This document shows positions 27,943 through 37,488 of a stretch of DNA of 64,000 nucleotides, one piece after another. The translations under genes and the position numbers were made by a program. The stretch spans positions 310,001 to 374,000 of the forward strand of contig NZ_JAIVKY010000008.1 of the NCBI RefSeq assembly GCF_020524325.1. The letters run 5' to 3'. This stretch comes from Sutcliffiella horikoshii (GTDB taxonomy: Bacteria > Bacillota > Bacilli > Bacillales > Bacillaceae_I). The notes below the pieces were generated by a model. That model had not been told where the DNA came from and ran no database searches. It worked only from the letters and a program-made list of their open reading frames with translations. The first letter of the stretch is position 1, and each line of letters starts with the position of its first letter.

Positions 27943-30900
27943 TTAAGCATCCAGCTTTTCTAATTTCTTCAGCTTTCTTTTTTCTTTAAATTCATCAAAT
28001 AGATAGTAAACAACCGGAATTAAAATCAAGGTAATAATTGTTGCGAAACTTAATCCAAACACGATTACGATAGCCATTGGCTGTTGAATTTCCATCCCTT
28101 CTCCAAAGCCCAGGGTTAATGGAATCAACCCAAGTATAGTAGTAAGGGCGGTCATGAAGATTGGTCTTAGACGGGTTGGTCCTGCTATAAGGATAGCTTC
28201 CCGTGTTGTTTTGCCATCACGCTTCATTATATTTACATAGTCGACAAATACGATGGCGTTATTGACGACGATTCCGGTTAGTATTAGCATTCCGACGAGG
28301 GAACCAACACCTAGTGGCTGCCCGGTGACGAGCAGGCCGGTAATGATTCCGATAATCGTCAGCGGTACGCTAAACATAATAATAAATGGATAGAAATAAG
28401 ACTCAAATTGACCAGCCATGACCATGTAGACAAGCACAACGGCAAGCGCCAGGGCCCCTCCAAGTTTGAAGAAGGCGTCATTCATTTGTTCATCCTGTCC
28501 GCCAATCGTTATTTTATATTGATTATTTGGAATGTAGATGTTTTCTTTCAATGTTTGTTCCACGTCGTCAATGACGCTGCCAAGATCGCGATTGACAATA
28601 TCGGCATTAACCGTAATTTCACGGTTTCTGTCTGTTCTGGTGATCTGGCTTGGTCCCTGTCCTCTCTCAACAGTTGCGACTGCTTGAAGAGGGATATTTT
28701 CACCAGTCGGTGTATTGATCAGCAATTTCTCCAAATCTTGAATAGAAGCGGTATACGTATCTTCAATGGTTAACCGGATATCAAGTTCAGCCCCGTCACG
28801 AGCCATTCTTGATGCGACAAGTCCTTTAGTGGCATTTGAAACGGCAGAAGCGATTTGTGCACTTCCTATTCCAAACTGGCTTGCTTTAACTCTATCAATA
28901 TCTACGACAATCTCGGGATTTCCTTCTGTATAGTTAGAGGAAGGTTCCCGGATACCATCTATTTCAGAAAGAAGTTCGACTGTCTCATCCGCCATTGATT
29001 TCAGCGTGGTCAAGTCAGGTCCTGTAATGCTTAAGGATACAGGATTTTGAGAAAAACCAGAGTCCCCGGAAGAAAGGGAGATGTCCGCACCAGGGATGTT
29101 CTCAAGCTTTTCTCTGATCTCATCTCCAACAAGTTTGTCGGAGCGGCTCCGTTCTGTAACTGGTGTCAAAAGAATGCTGTAGTTTGCCCGGTTTGTCTGA
29201 GTACCGGCTGAAACCGAGAAGTTGTCTGTTCCACCGACTGTCACAAATGCCAGGTCAATTTCCTTAATATCCGATAACCTCGAATCTATCTCTTCCATCA
29301 CATCATATGTAGCATCAAGCGAGCTTCCATCAGGTAAACGTACGGTCATGGAAATGAAACTTTGGTCCTGTTGTGGCAAGAACTCTTTTCCGATAAAAGG
29401 AATGCCAATTAACGAAATCAGAAACAATATGACAATGGAGGTGACAGTCTTTTTAGGATTCCTCAACACTTTTTCCAAAATAGAACGGTACCAATTGGTG
29501 AATCCGGTAAACCTCTCTTCGAAACGAGAAGTGTTTGTATTTACTTTCAATAGAAGAGAAGAGAATAACGGAACAATGATTAATGCTGTGAACAAAGAGG
29601 CAAGCAATGAGAACGAAACGACAAGTGCTAATGGTTTAAATAATTGTGCAGCCAAACCGTCTACAAATACGATAGGTAAGAAAACGATGACGGTGGTCAA
29701 AGTGGAAGCAATGATGGCAGGACCAACTTCACTTGTTCCTTCAATTGCAGCATCTTTCATGCTATAACCTTTTTGTCGTAAACGATAAATATTTTCTAAA
29801 ATGACAATGGCGTTATCGACCATCATCCCAATTCCCAGCGCAAGCCCCCCTAATGTCAGCAGGTTTAACGTTTGACCGCTAAAATACATAAAAATGAAGG
29901 TAGCTACAATGGAAACAGGGATAGAAAATAAAATGATAAGTGTACTGCGAATGTTTCGTAAAAAGAAGAACAGTACCAAGGCCGCCAATAAACTACCAGC
30001 AATCATGTTGGTGGTTACGGCGCGAATAGATTGTTCAATAAATTGACTTTGGTCAAATATCGGTTTTATTTCAACGCCTTCAGGTAAATTTTTTCTGATT
30101 TCTTCTAACTTTTTCTCAATATTGTTTGCAACCGTAACCGTATTGCTTCCTGACTGCTTCAATATGGACATTCCTACTGCAGGTTCTCCATTCAAGTAGC
30201 TAAGCTGAGTTGTCGGCTGTAGGGTTTCTTTTACTTCACCGAGCTGATCGAGCTGAATGACGCCTTTAGGAGTAGGAATAGGAAGCGTTTGTATGTCATA
30301 AATGGAGGCATATTCTCCGGTAATACGTATTGGTAAGTTTTGATTTTGATCTGTCAGAGAACCGCCAGGAAGGTTTAAGTTTTCGGCAGCGATAATTTGC
30401 TGTAATTGGTCAATAGATACATCGAATGAAGAAAGAGCGTTTGGATCCAACGTTATTCTTACTTCATTTTCCGCGCCGCCTTCCACAGAAATGGACGCAA
30501 TTCCATCCACACTGCTTAATTGAGGTTCAATATCTTGTTCAGCCAACTGCTTCGCCTTAGTCATTTCTCCAGAGGGATCTGTGATGGCAAGTTGCACAAT
30601 TGGCAGGTCACTTGGATTGAAGCGGAGAACCCTTGGAAGATTGGCGCCTGAAGGAAGGAAGTCGCGAACCGAATCAATCCGCTCTCTCATATCCAAGGAG
30701 GCAAAATCCATATTCGTTCCCCAGGTGAAAGACACGAGAACAAGAGATCCTCCCGTTCTTGAAATAGAGGTAACAGATTCCACATTGGGCAAAGTGCTCA
30801 TTGCATCCTCTAGTGGGGAAGAAATCAGGTTTTCTATCTCTTCAGGGCCAGCCCCTTCATAGGTTGTGGTTACCGCTACAATAGGAAAAGTTAATTCTGG

Positions 30901-31011
30901 AAACAAGTCCACCGGCATACCGCGCATACTGACGGCGCCAAGTATTAACATAAGTATGATCACCATTGACATCGCAATGGGACGTAACACAGAAAGCTTC
31001 GCAATTTTCAT
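27943..31011 (-). CDS. RND-family efflux pump (SwrC/AcrB type)
   Basis: 1022 residues with the RND layout: membrane segment 1, a first extracellular loop, segments 2-6, a second pair of large loops and segments 8-12. GGLALGIGMMVDNAIVILENI in TM4 carries the conserved Asp for proton relay, and VGMLILTGIVVNNAIVFVDYV is the TM10 equivalent. PVDLFPELTFP is typical of the N-terminus. Gram-positive relatives such as SwrC export surfactin and other amphiphiles. It follows its adaptor gene by 9 bp. Confidence 0.93.
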   Translation of the reverse strand: MKIAKLSVLRPIAMSMVIILMLILGAVSMRGMPVDLFPELTFPIVAVTTTYEGAGPEEIENLISSPLEDAMSTLPNVESVTSISRTGGSLVLVSFTWGTNMDFASLDMRERIDSVRDFLPSGANLPRVLRFNPSDLPIVQLAITDPSGEMTKAKQLAEQDIEPQLSSVDGIASISVEGGAENEVRITLDPNALSSFDVSIDQLQQIIAAENLNLPGGSLTDQNQNLPIRITGEYASIYDIQTLPIPTPKGVIQLDQLGEVKETLQPTTQLSYLNGEPAVGMSILKQSGSNTVTVANNIEKKLEEIRKNLPEGVEIKPIFDQSQFIEQSIRAVTTNMIAGSLLAALVLFFFLRNIRSTLIILFSIPVSIVATFIFMYFSGQTLNLLTLGGLALGIGMMVDNAIVILENIYRLRQKGYSMKDAAIEGTSEVGPAIIASTLTTVIVFLPIVFVDGLAAQLFKPLALVVSFSLLASLFTALIIVPLFSSLLLKVNTNTSRFEERFTGFTNWYRSILEKVLRNPKKTVTSIVILFLISLIGIPFIGKEFLPQQDQSFISMTVRLPDGSSLDATYDVMEEIDSRLSDIKEIDLAFVTVGGTDNFSVSAGTQTNRANYSILLTPVTERSRSDKLVGDEIREKLENIPGADISLSSGDSGFSQNPVSLSITGPDLTTLKSMADETVELLSEIDGIREPSSNYTEGNPEIVVDIDRVKASQFGIGSAQIASAVSNATKGLVASRMARDGAELDIRLTIEDTYTASIQDLEKLLINTPTGENIPLQAVATVERGQGPSQITRTDRNREITVNADIVNRDLGSVIDDVEQTLKENIYIPNNQYKITIGGQDEQMNDAFFKLGGALALAVVLVYMVMAGQFESYFYPFIIMFSVPLTIIGIITGLLVTGQPLGVGSLVGMLILTGIVVNNAIVFVDYVNIMKRDGKTTREAILIAGPTRLRPIFMTALTTILGLIPLTLGFGEGMEIQQPMAIVIVFGLSFATIITLILIPVVYYLFDEFKEKRKLKKLEKLDA

Positions 31012-31020
31012 CTAATAGGC

Positions 31021-32241
31021 TCACTCACTTTGTTCAGTTATTTCTGCACCGTCTTTTAATCTTTCTTTTCCGTTTACGGCAACTTTCTGGCCTTTAGAAA
31101 CTCCTTTTAGAATCTGCATAAATTCATTGTCACGGAAACCGGTTTGAACTTCTTGTCTCACCGCTTTATTTTCTTCAATGACATACACATAAGGATTTTC
31201 CTCTTCATATAAAATGGCGTCCATTGGTACGACAGTTTGAGCTTCTAGGTTATCAACGGCTACATATGCAGTGGCTCTCATTCCACCTTTGATTGCTAAA
31301 TCAGTATTGCTGACAGGAATGGTGACAGAAAACATATTCGTCTGTTGGTTGACGGTTGGAGAGACTGTCTCAATCTTTGATTCAAACGAATCTGCCAATC
31401 CCTCAAAGTTAATAGTCGCATCTTGCCCGGCCTTTAATTTACTTACTTGATAACTATTCACTTGGAAAGTTGCAGCTATATTGTGTAACTGAATAATCGT
31501 TCCAATCGGAACATTTGGAGAGGCAATGCCATCGTTTACTACATTTAATTCAGAAACAATTCCGTCAATCGGGCTTGTAATCGAAGTCGCATCTGCCATT
31601 TGTTGTGCTTGCTTCAGCCCTTGTCTAGCCTGACTTAATTGAGCTTCCACTTCCATGGTGTTAAAGGTAGGCATTTGCTGGACTTGGCTCGCAGCTGTCG
31701 CAAGCTGTGCCTGTTTGACCATCACATCCACTGTGCTTTGAACCAAATCAAGTGAAGTAACAGCCCCTGTGTCAACGCCATCCAATAGAGCTTGAGATTT
31801 TTCTAAACTTTGGTTTAATTCTTCTTGCAACTTGGGTATATCAGAAACAGAGGCCTGATTTTCAGCTGCCTCTTGCATTTCTTTCATTTTTGAAAGGGCA
31901 TTTTCTAGCTCTGTTACTGCACTCTGAGCCTGCGTTACTTGTTCGGTTGCAGCATCAGAATCCAATGAAACAATTAAATCGCCCTTTTTTACTATATCTC
32001 CAATTTTCACATGAACAGATTCAACGGTAAGGGGGGAGGTAGTTAGGAGTGGTACTTGTGTTTCCGGTACAGCCAGTCCGACCAATTCGATTGTGTTGCT
32101 GATGTTTTTTTCCGTAACTTCAGCAATCGTTACAGGTATCTTATTGGACTCTGTATTCTGGCTTGTAATCTCTTTTTGACTGCAAGCAGTTGAAAATAAG
32201 AGTACGAACATGGCAGGAAGCAGCCAATATTTTTTCAACAT
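31021..32241 (-). CDS. RND efflux adaptor lipoprotein (membrane fusion protein)
   Basis: 406 residues. The lipobox STAC puts the lipidated Cys at residue 20, anchoring it outside the membrane. Domains in order: barrel-sandwich half (VHVKIGDIVKKGDLIVSLD), alpha-hairpin coiled coil (about residues 110-205), second sandwich half (ITSPIDGIVSELNV) and beta-barrel/membrane-proximal domain ending YVYVIEENKAVRQEV. First gene of the adaptor-pump-GDSL operon. Confidence 0.92.
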   Translation of the reverse strand: MLKKYWLLPAMFVLLFSTACSQKEITSQNTESNKIPVTIAEVTEKNISNTIELVGLAVPETQVPLLTTSPLTVESVHVKIGDIVKKGDLIVSLDSDAATEQVTQAQSAVTELENALSKMKEMQEAAENQASVSDIPKLQEELNQSLEKSQALLDGVDTGAVTSLDLVQSTVDVMVKQAQLATAASQVQQMPTFNTMEVEAQLSQARQGLKQAQQMADATSITSPIDGIVSELNVVNDGIASPNVPIGTIIQLHNIAATFQVNSYQVSKLKAGQDATINFEGLADSFESKIETVSPTVNQQTNMFSVTIPVSNTDLAIKGGMRATAYVAVDNLEAQTVVPMDAILYEEENPYVYVIEENKAVRQEVQTGFRDNEFMQILKGVSKGQKVAVNGKERLKDGAEITEQSE

Positions 32242-32473
32242 ATATCACCTCATACTTATCTTGTCTAATTATAAAACTAACATGTATTACAAACCCTTAC
32301 AAATCCTAACTATCGAAGGAATATTGAAACAACAAAAATGTTACCACTTTGTGAACACCAAAAAAATAATGAGAACTAATTTCATTTATATGAAACCTTC
32401 AAGCCCAACCAAACGTCTGAATAGATGTAAGCAAAGCAGTAAGTAAAATTATTTAAATGTACAATTAGATTTC

Positions 32474-32603
32474 CCCTTTAGATTGTAGTGCAAGGTGTGA
32501 GACCCCTGAGGGAGATAGCGGTAGGTTGAGACCCCGCAACGAAGTGAGGAGGCTCAAGCACCGCCTCTAGGAAAGCGAACACCTGGAACGGAAATCTAAA
32601 GGG
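32474..32603 (+). repeat. Dispersed ~130-bp structured repeat, copy 4, upstream of spx
   Basis: The ends CCCTTTAGATT (32474-32484) and AATCTAAAGGG (32593-32603) pair perfectly over 11 bp, and the core is GAGGAGGCTCAAG. It lies between the RND operon and the spx promoter region. Confidence 0.9.
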
Positions 32604-32653
32604 CGTTAGAGCAGTTAATGAAAAAAGAAAATTTGAACATGCTGTGACAACTT

Positions 32654-32702
32654 GTCCGACTTTTAAAATACTATACCTTTTTAGTCGGAAATCGTGTATA
32701 AT
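32654..32702 (+). promoter_or_regulatory. Candidate spx promoter with an inverted repeat
   Basis: TATAAT at 32697-32702 is a good -10 without a clear -35. Immediately upstream, TCCGACT (32654-32660) and AGTCGGA (32682-32688) form a 7-bp inverted repeat, a possible repressor site. B. subtilis spx is known to be repressed by PerR and YodB, but the sequence does not match the consensus I know for either. Confidence 0.45.
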
Positions 32703-32812
32703 AATCAATAGAGATTACTTCTTTAGAGTAATTTCAAATTGAGAGCGATTCACAATTAGAAACGTTCAGCATGTTCTTTCGAATAATACTAGATAAAAGG
32801 AGAGGAAAGTTC

Positions 32813-33211
32813 ATGGTAACCCTATATACATCTCCAAGTTGTACTTCTTGTCGTAAAGCAAAACATTGGTTAGAAGAACATAATATTCCATATACAGAAA
32901 GAAATATTTTCTCTGAATCCTTATCTATTGATGAGATTAAAGAGATCTTACGAATGACGGAAGACGGAACAGATGAGATCATCTCAACTAGATCTAAAAT
33001 CTTCCAAAAGCTGAATATAAATGTGGAGGCAATGCCACTGCAAGAATTATATTCTGTTATTAAAGAACACCCTGGTCTATTAAGAAGACCTATCATCATA
33101 GACGAAAAACGACTACAAGTAGGGTACAACGAAGATGAGATTCGTCGATTCTTACCAAGAAAAGTAAGAACCTTCCAATTGAGAGAAGCACAACGATTAG
33201 TTAACAGCTAA
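32813..33211 (+). CDS. spx: Spx, thiol-stress transcription regulator
   Basis: 132-residue ArsC-fold protein that binds the RNA polymerase alpha C-terminal domain. The redox pair CTSC is at Cys10 and Cys13. [23 protein letters not shown] and the C-terminal tail (about residues 118-132), the degradation region recognised by ClpXP, match B. subtilis Spx. AAGGAGAGG precedes the ATG. An upstream in-frame extension lacks a ribosome binding site. SpxH, the adaptor that targets Spx to ClpXP, is in the same window at 41346-42218. Confidence 0.97.
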   Translation: MVTLYTSPSCTSCRKAKHWLEEHNIPYTERNIFSESLSIDEIKEILRMTEDGTDEIISTRSKIFQKLNINVEAMPLQELYSVIKEHPGLLRRPIIIDEKRLQVGYNEDEIRRFLPRKVRTFQLREAQRLVNS

Positions 33212-33218
33212 TATAAAC

Positions 33219-33258
33219 AAAAAACTTCTACATGCATCATCGCATGTAGAAGTTTTTT
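33219..33258 (+). terminator. Intrinsic terminator of spx
   Basis: AAAAAACTTCTACATGC pairs perfectly with GCATGTAGAAGTTTTTT. Confidence 0.93.
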
Positions 33259-33273
33259 TATCTCTAAAATCTC

Positions 33274-33401
33274 CTTATTAATTGAAGTGCAAGGTGTGAG
33301 ACTCCAGCGGGGGAGAAACGGTAGCTTGAGGCCCCACAGGCGAAGCCGAGGAGGCTCAAGCACCGTCGATAAGCGAACACCCTTGAACGAAAATCAATAA
33401 G
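33274..33401 (+). repeat. Dispersed ~130-bp structured repeat, copy 5
   Basis: Core GAGGAGGCTCAAG. The ends CTTATTAATT (33274-33283) and AATCAATAAG (33392-33401) pair at 9 of 10 positions. It lies between the spx terminator and the yjbE stop. Confidence 0.88.
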
Positions 33402-33420
33402 CGTTTAAGCAGCAACTTAT

Positions 33421-34083
33421 TCAACGTACTTTAAGAAACTGTCTTTTATATAATCCAGTAAAAAACAACATACCCAGAATTAGCACATACGGGAAAAACG
33501 ACTGCCACTCACCGGCAGGGAGCATTACAGCAACCTTAGGCTCAAAAATAATCATCTTTCCGGCCGTATAACACAAAATACTTGCACCAAAATAGATAAT
33601 TATAGGATATTTCTCCATTGCCACTAATATAATCTTACTCCCCCATATAATTATAGGTATGGAAAATACCAGGCCAATGATCACCAAATAAAAATTACCA
33701 TGTGCAGCACCTGCAACAGCCATAACATTGTCTATTCCCATCACGATATCGGCAACCACAATTGTTTTAATGGCAGCACCAAGGGAGTGCCTGCCCTCAA
33801 CAATTGTTTCGTTTCCTTGATCTAGGATTAACTGCGCTGCTATATAAACCAATAATACTCCTCCGATAAAATGAAGAAACGGAATAGCCAACAGATATAC
33901 GGCACAGATGGTGAGTAAGATTCTGCACACAATTGCGAGAAGAGTACCGATTATGATTGCTTTGTTACGGTGCCGCTCTGGAAGATTGCGACATGCTAGT
34001 GCTATCACTATGGCATTATCTCCGCCGAGTACAATATCGATGCCAATGATGATTAGTATGGAAGTTATCAGTTCCAGTTCCAC
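33421..34083 (-). CDS. yjbE: TerC-family membrane protein YjbE
   Basis: 220 residues with about seven membrane segments. TerC motifs with buried acidic residues are GIDIVLGGDNAIVIALA near residue 13 and VVADIVMGIDNVMAVAG near residue 110. TerC proteins are linked to manganese export and to metalation of secreted enzymes. In B. subtilis YjbE lies in the same place. The ribosome binding site AGAAGGGG precedes the start. I looked for the yybP-ykoY manganese riboswitch and did not see it. Confidence 0.9.
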   Translation of the reverse strand: MELELITSILIIIGIDIVLGGDNAIVIALACRNLPERHRNKAIIIGTLLAIVCRILLTICAVYLLAIPFLHFIGGVLLVYIAAQLILDQGNETIVEGRHSLGAAIKTIVVADIVMGIDNVMAVAGAAHGNFYLVIIGLVFSIPIIIWGSKIILVAMEKYPIIIYFGASILCYTAGKMIIFEPKVAVMLPAGEWQSFFPYVLILGMLFFTGLYKRQFLKVR

Positions 34084-34628
34084 TTTATCGCCCCTTCTTG
34101 TCCCAGTCCTCTATAAATATAGTGGCCAAGAAGAGAGATTATGCCAGAAAAAATGGATGAAAGAGCAAGTCTGGGGGTTTGTAAAAATGTTAGATAGGCA
34201 TTTTAACGATTTTTGAAAATGTGAGCATTTTTGTTTCCATTCTTCCTTTTTTTATCATAAAATAAAAGTACAAGTATCACTCTTGTTAGTACAATGTTCT
34301 TTTTATATGCTGCGGTCATGGTCTAGCTACAGGCTAGGTACTTGAGGTCATTACTCATCTCTGAATAGAGATGTATCACAATCTATGTTTTGCTTAAATG
34401 GACCGGAACCAGCCGCATTTGCTCATCTTTGCATAGATTTTAGGTTTACTCGCTATGCTAAATGGATAAATTGTAACAATAAGGTATAAGAAATTTGTGG
34501 AGGGTCCCTTCCAAGGAAAGACGGAGGAAAATGAGAAGCGGACAATAAGAGACTGGCATTTCTCACATGAGATTTGTTTGCAAGAGAGCACGCTTATCAT
34601 TTACCGAATCAGAAGGGAGTTGTTAAGA
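34084..34628. other. Intergenic region yjbE-mecA, 545 bp
   Basis: No gene recognised. Two small hairpins are visible: CTAGC/GCTAG (34322-34336) and ATCTCT/AGAGAT (about 34350-34365). The mecA promoter is unclear (TATAAG at 34485-34490 lacks a -35). An in-frame extension of mecA runs back to 34497 but has no family match or ribosome binding site. Confidence 0.5.
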
Positions 34629-35321
34629 ATGGAAATAGAAAGAATTAATGATCATACCGTAAAGTTTTATATTTCATATGGTGATATAGAGGAACGTGGA
34701 TTTGACCGCGAAGAAATCTGGTATAACCGCGAGCGTAGTGAAGAACTATTTTGGGAAATGATGGATGAAGCCCATGATGAAGAGGATTTCATGGTGGAAG
34801 GACCGCTGTGGATACAAGTTCAGGCCCTTGATAAGGGATTGGAGGTCATCGTTACCCGTGCTCAGTTATCTAAAGATGGAAAGAACTTCGAAGTACCGGT
34901 GTCAGAGGACAAGCGAATTGACATACCTGTTGATGAGCGGATAGAAGCGCTTTTAGATCAGCACTTTAATTCTCCAGCAAAAACAGATGAAGCAAAAGAC
35001 GATAAACTGGATGAGGAAAAAGACCTTCTGCAATTTATGGTCCGGTTCAGAGATCTCGAGTATATAATTTCGGCGAGTCACCGACTGCAACACTTAGAAA
35101 ATTTAAGCAACCATCTGTACTTTTACGAGAAAAACTACTATTTATATGTTGATTTCTCGAGTGAGCATTATACAGACGAAGAGATTGACAATGTGCTAAG
35201 CGTATTACTCGAGTATGGGGAAGAATCAGCCATCTCCATTCACCGTCTTCAAGAATATGGTTCGGAAGTTGCCAAGGACGATGCAATGAAGGAAATGACG
35301 AAACATTTTCCTCTAAAATAA
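34629..35321 (+). CDS. mecA: MecA, ClpC adaptor protein
   Basis: 230-residue adaptor that delivers ComK and other substrates to ClpCP, controlling competence. It begins MEIERINDHTVKFYISYGDIE, with the substrate-binding N-domain, an acidic linker (about residues 105-128) and a C-terminal ClpC-binding domain from about residue 130 (LLQFMVRFRDLEYII). AAGGGAG is 10 bp before the chosen ATG. It lies in a cluster with spx and spxH. Confidence 0.96.
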   Translation: MEIERINDHTVKFYISYGDIEERGFDREEIWYNRERSEELFWEMMDEAHDEEDFMVEGPLWIQVQALDKGLEVIVTRAQLSKDGKNFEVPVSEDKRIDIPVDERIEALLDQHFNSPAKTDEAKDDKLDEEKDLLQFMVRFRDLEYIISASHRLQHLENLSNHLYFYEKNYYLYVDFSSEHYTDEEIDNVLSVLLEYGEESAISIHRLQEYGSEVAKDDAMKEMTKHFPLK

Positions 35322-35328
35322 TGGAAGG

Positions 35329-35358
35329 CCGATTTCACAATGTTGAAATCGGTTTTTT
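35329..35358 (+). terminator. Intrinsic terminator of mecA
   Basis: CCGATTTCA pairs with TGAAATCGG, then six T. Confidence 0.88.
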
Positions 35359-35432
35359 CCGATTAAAATATCGATTATTACATATAGAAAGAATTGGCGA
35401 GTGCTCTTTAGGATAGAGGAGAAGTGAGTCTG

Positions 35433-36950
35433 TTGAAAAATACCATTCGGGTTATTGTATTTATACTTGTGATTGGTGCCGTTTTATTTGCGACCCAAGG
35501 ACTTTGGGAAGGCTGGTTGCTAGGATCCATTTCAATATTTTTTACGATATCTGTCGTCTTTATCGCATTTTTAATTTCTCTTGAAAATAGACACCCGACT
35601 AGAACGCTCACCTGGCTGGTTGTCTTGGGAAGTTTTCCGGTACTCGGTTTTTTCTTTTATTTAATATTTGGCCGAAATGTAAGGAAGCGCAGGCTTTTTC
35701 AAAGAAAAGCCCTTCTGGACAAAGAAGTTCTGGAAGAAGTGGAAGGAACAAGAGAATACACGGAACAAGATATGCGACTCTTGGACGAAAGTAAAAAAGG
35801 AATCTTTCAACTCTCACAGAACATCGGAAGAAGTCCCATTTCTTTTGATACGCAAACGGTAGTGTTGACTAACGGAAATCAGACATTTACCAGGATTCTA
35901 GAAGAAATCAGCAAAGCAAAACACCATATTCATTTTGAATACTATATTGTAAGAGATGACGAGATAGGTTCTCAAATCAAAGATCTATTAATTGAAAAAG
36001 CTAAAAGCGGTGTACAGGTAAGATTTCTGTTTGATGCAGTGGGAAGTTTTCAATTAGGCAGTAAATACATAAAGGAGCTCCGAGCGGCTGGAGTGGAAAT
36101 CGTCTCTTTCTCCCCTGTAAGGGTACCTGTGTTTAATAACAAGATTAACTTCCGTAATCACCGAAAGATCATTGTGGTGGATGGAGACGTAGGCTTTGTG
36201 GGCGGTCTGAATATTGGGGATGAGTACCTTGGACGCGATGAGTATTTCGGATTCTGGCGGGATACCCACCTTTATGTGAGAGGGGAAGCAGTTAGGACAC
36301 TGCAGTTAATATTCTTGCAAGACTGGTATTATGCAACGGATGAATCTCTGCTTACCCCGAGCTATTTGACTCCTGCCTTGGCGAATGAAGACAGAAAAAA
36401 ATATGGTGGAGTTCAAATGATTGCTGGAGGACCTGATCAGGAATGGGAGGTTATCAAAAGTTTATACTTTTCGATGATAACTTCTGCCCGTAAATCCATT
36501 TGGATCGCCTCGCCTTACTTTGTTCCTGATGATGATATTTTCACGGCATTGAAGGTGGCAGCGCTAAGTGGCCTGGATGTCCGGTTATTGGTCCCGAAAC
36601 GACCTGATAAACGAATCGTTTACTATGCTTCTAGATCCTATTTTCCTGAAATGATGGATGCAGGGGTGAAGATTTTTCAATACGAAAAAGGCTTCCTGCA
36701 CAGTAAAGTGGTGGTGGTCGATGAACAAGTTGCTTCTATCGGAACTGCAAACATGGATATGCGAAGCTTCCATCTCAATTTTGAAGTGAATGCGTTTCTT
36801 TACAATACCGAAAGTGTGCAGACTCTTGTAGATGATTATGAGCAAGATCTGCATGATGCGAAACCTATTGCAAAAGAGGCATTTGCCAACCGTCCTTTTT
36901 ATCAAAAGGTATTTGAATCCTTAGCTAGGTTGGCGTCCCCATTACTGTAA
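35433..36950 (+). CDS. cls: Cardiolipin synthase (phospholipase D family)
   Basis: 505 residues from a TTG spaced 11 bp after GAGGAGA. The GTG at 35424 is too close. Two N-terminal membrane segments (about residues 5-25 and 30-52) are followed by two HKD motifs: NHRKIIVVDGDVGFVGG near residue 225 and HSKVVVVDEQVASIGT near residue 405. It joins two phosphatidylglycerols to cardiolipin at the membrane. It is not at this position in B. subtilis, where mecA is followed directly by coiA. Confidence 0.94.
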   Translation: MKNTIRVIVFILVIGAVLFATQGLWEGWLLGSISIFFTISVVFIAFLISLENRHPTRTLTWLVVLGSFPVLGFFFYLIFGRNVRKRRLFQRKALLDKEVLEEVEGTREYTEQDMRLLDESKKGIFQLSQNIGRSPISFDTQTVVLTNGNQTFTRILEEISKAKHHIHFEYYIVRDDEIGSQIKDLLIEKAKSGVQVRFLFDAVGSFQLGSKYIKELRAAGVEIVSFSPVRVPVFNNKINFRNHRKIIVVDGDVGFVGGLNIGDEYLGRDEYFGFWRDTHLYVRGEAVRTLQLIFLQDWYYATDESLLTPSYLTPALANEDRKKYGGVQMIAGGPDQEWEVIKSLYFSMITSARKSIWIASPYFVPDDDIFTALKVAALSGLDVRLLVPKRPDKRIVYYASRSYFPEMMDAGVKIFQYEKGFLHSKVVVVDEQVASIGTANMDMRSFHLNFEVNAFLYNTESVQTLVDDYEQDLHDAKPIAKEAFANRPFYQKVFESLARLASPLL

Positions 36951-36980
36951 AAGCCGGAGGATTTCTTTCCGGCTTTTTTT
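36950..36980 (+). terminator. Intrinsic terminator of cls
   Basis: AAAGCCGGA pairs with TCCGGCTTT, then T-run. It overlaps the stop codon. Confidence 0.88.
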
Positions 36981-37003
36981 GATTGTAAGATTTTTTATAA
37001 TAC

Positions 37004-37133
37004 TGTTGATTTCCGTTCCAGGCGCTTCGCTTGCCTGCGGGCGGTCCGTGAGCCTCCTCGGCTTTGCAGCCTGCGGGGTCTCACCTGTCCCTTCCTCCCG
37101 CGGGCGTCTGCGCGCCTTCCACTACAATCAACA
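37004..37133 (-). repeat. Dispersed ~130-bp structured repeat, copy 6
   Basis: Reverse orientation. TGTTGATT (37004-37011) pairs perfectly with AATCAACA (37126-37133). It faces copy 7 about 90 bp away in opposite orientation. Confidence 0.88.
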
Positions 37134-37222
37134 AGGTGATTTCATTCAATGACGGGTTTATGAATAGCAATCTAACTGTTTTAACGGAGTAAGCATTAAC
37201 GTATCGTTTATGTGATACTCAG

Positions 37223-37354
37223 CTGAGGATTGGAGCAAATGGCGTAGACTCCAGCGGGGGAATAACGGTAGGTTGAGACCCCTGAAGCGTTGTGAGGAGG
37301 CTCAAGGCACCGTCCCGCGGAAAGCGAAGCCATTTGTGGAAATTAACAGCGGTG
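37223..37354 (+). repeat. Dispersed ~130-bp structured repeat, copy 7
   Basis: Core GAGGAGGCTCAAG. Inner arms CAAATGGC (near 37237) and GCCATTTG (near 37330) are complementary, while the outer arms are weaker. With copy 6 it forms a large inverted pair between cls and coiA. Confidence 0.88.
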
Positions 37355-37488
37355 ATTAACCAATTATCTAAAGTTTAAAGTTAAAAAGGAACGGGTAGTT
37401 ATTTTTTTATTGTATTTATTGAAGGAATTTGTCAAAGTATGGCGAATGGTATAGTGGTGTAAAATTATTTAGCGAAAGGTGTGTTGGA

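Noticed and set aside
29222-29767. 181-codon plus-strand ORF inside the RND pump gene
   Set aside because: Antisense of a conserved membrane protein. No recognisable domain and no ribosome binding site.
34084-34250. yybP-ykoY manganese riboswitch upstream of yjbE
   Set aside because: I looked because other TerC genes have it. The conserved paired loops are not visible on the minus strand.
34497-34628. In-frame N-terminal extension of mecA
   Set aside because: No ribosome binding site, sequence unlike MecA, and the ATG at 34629 has AAGGGAG and the family N-terminus.
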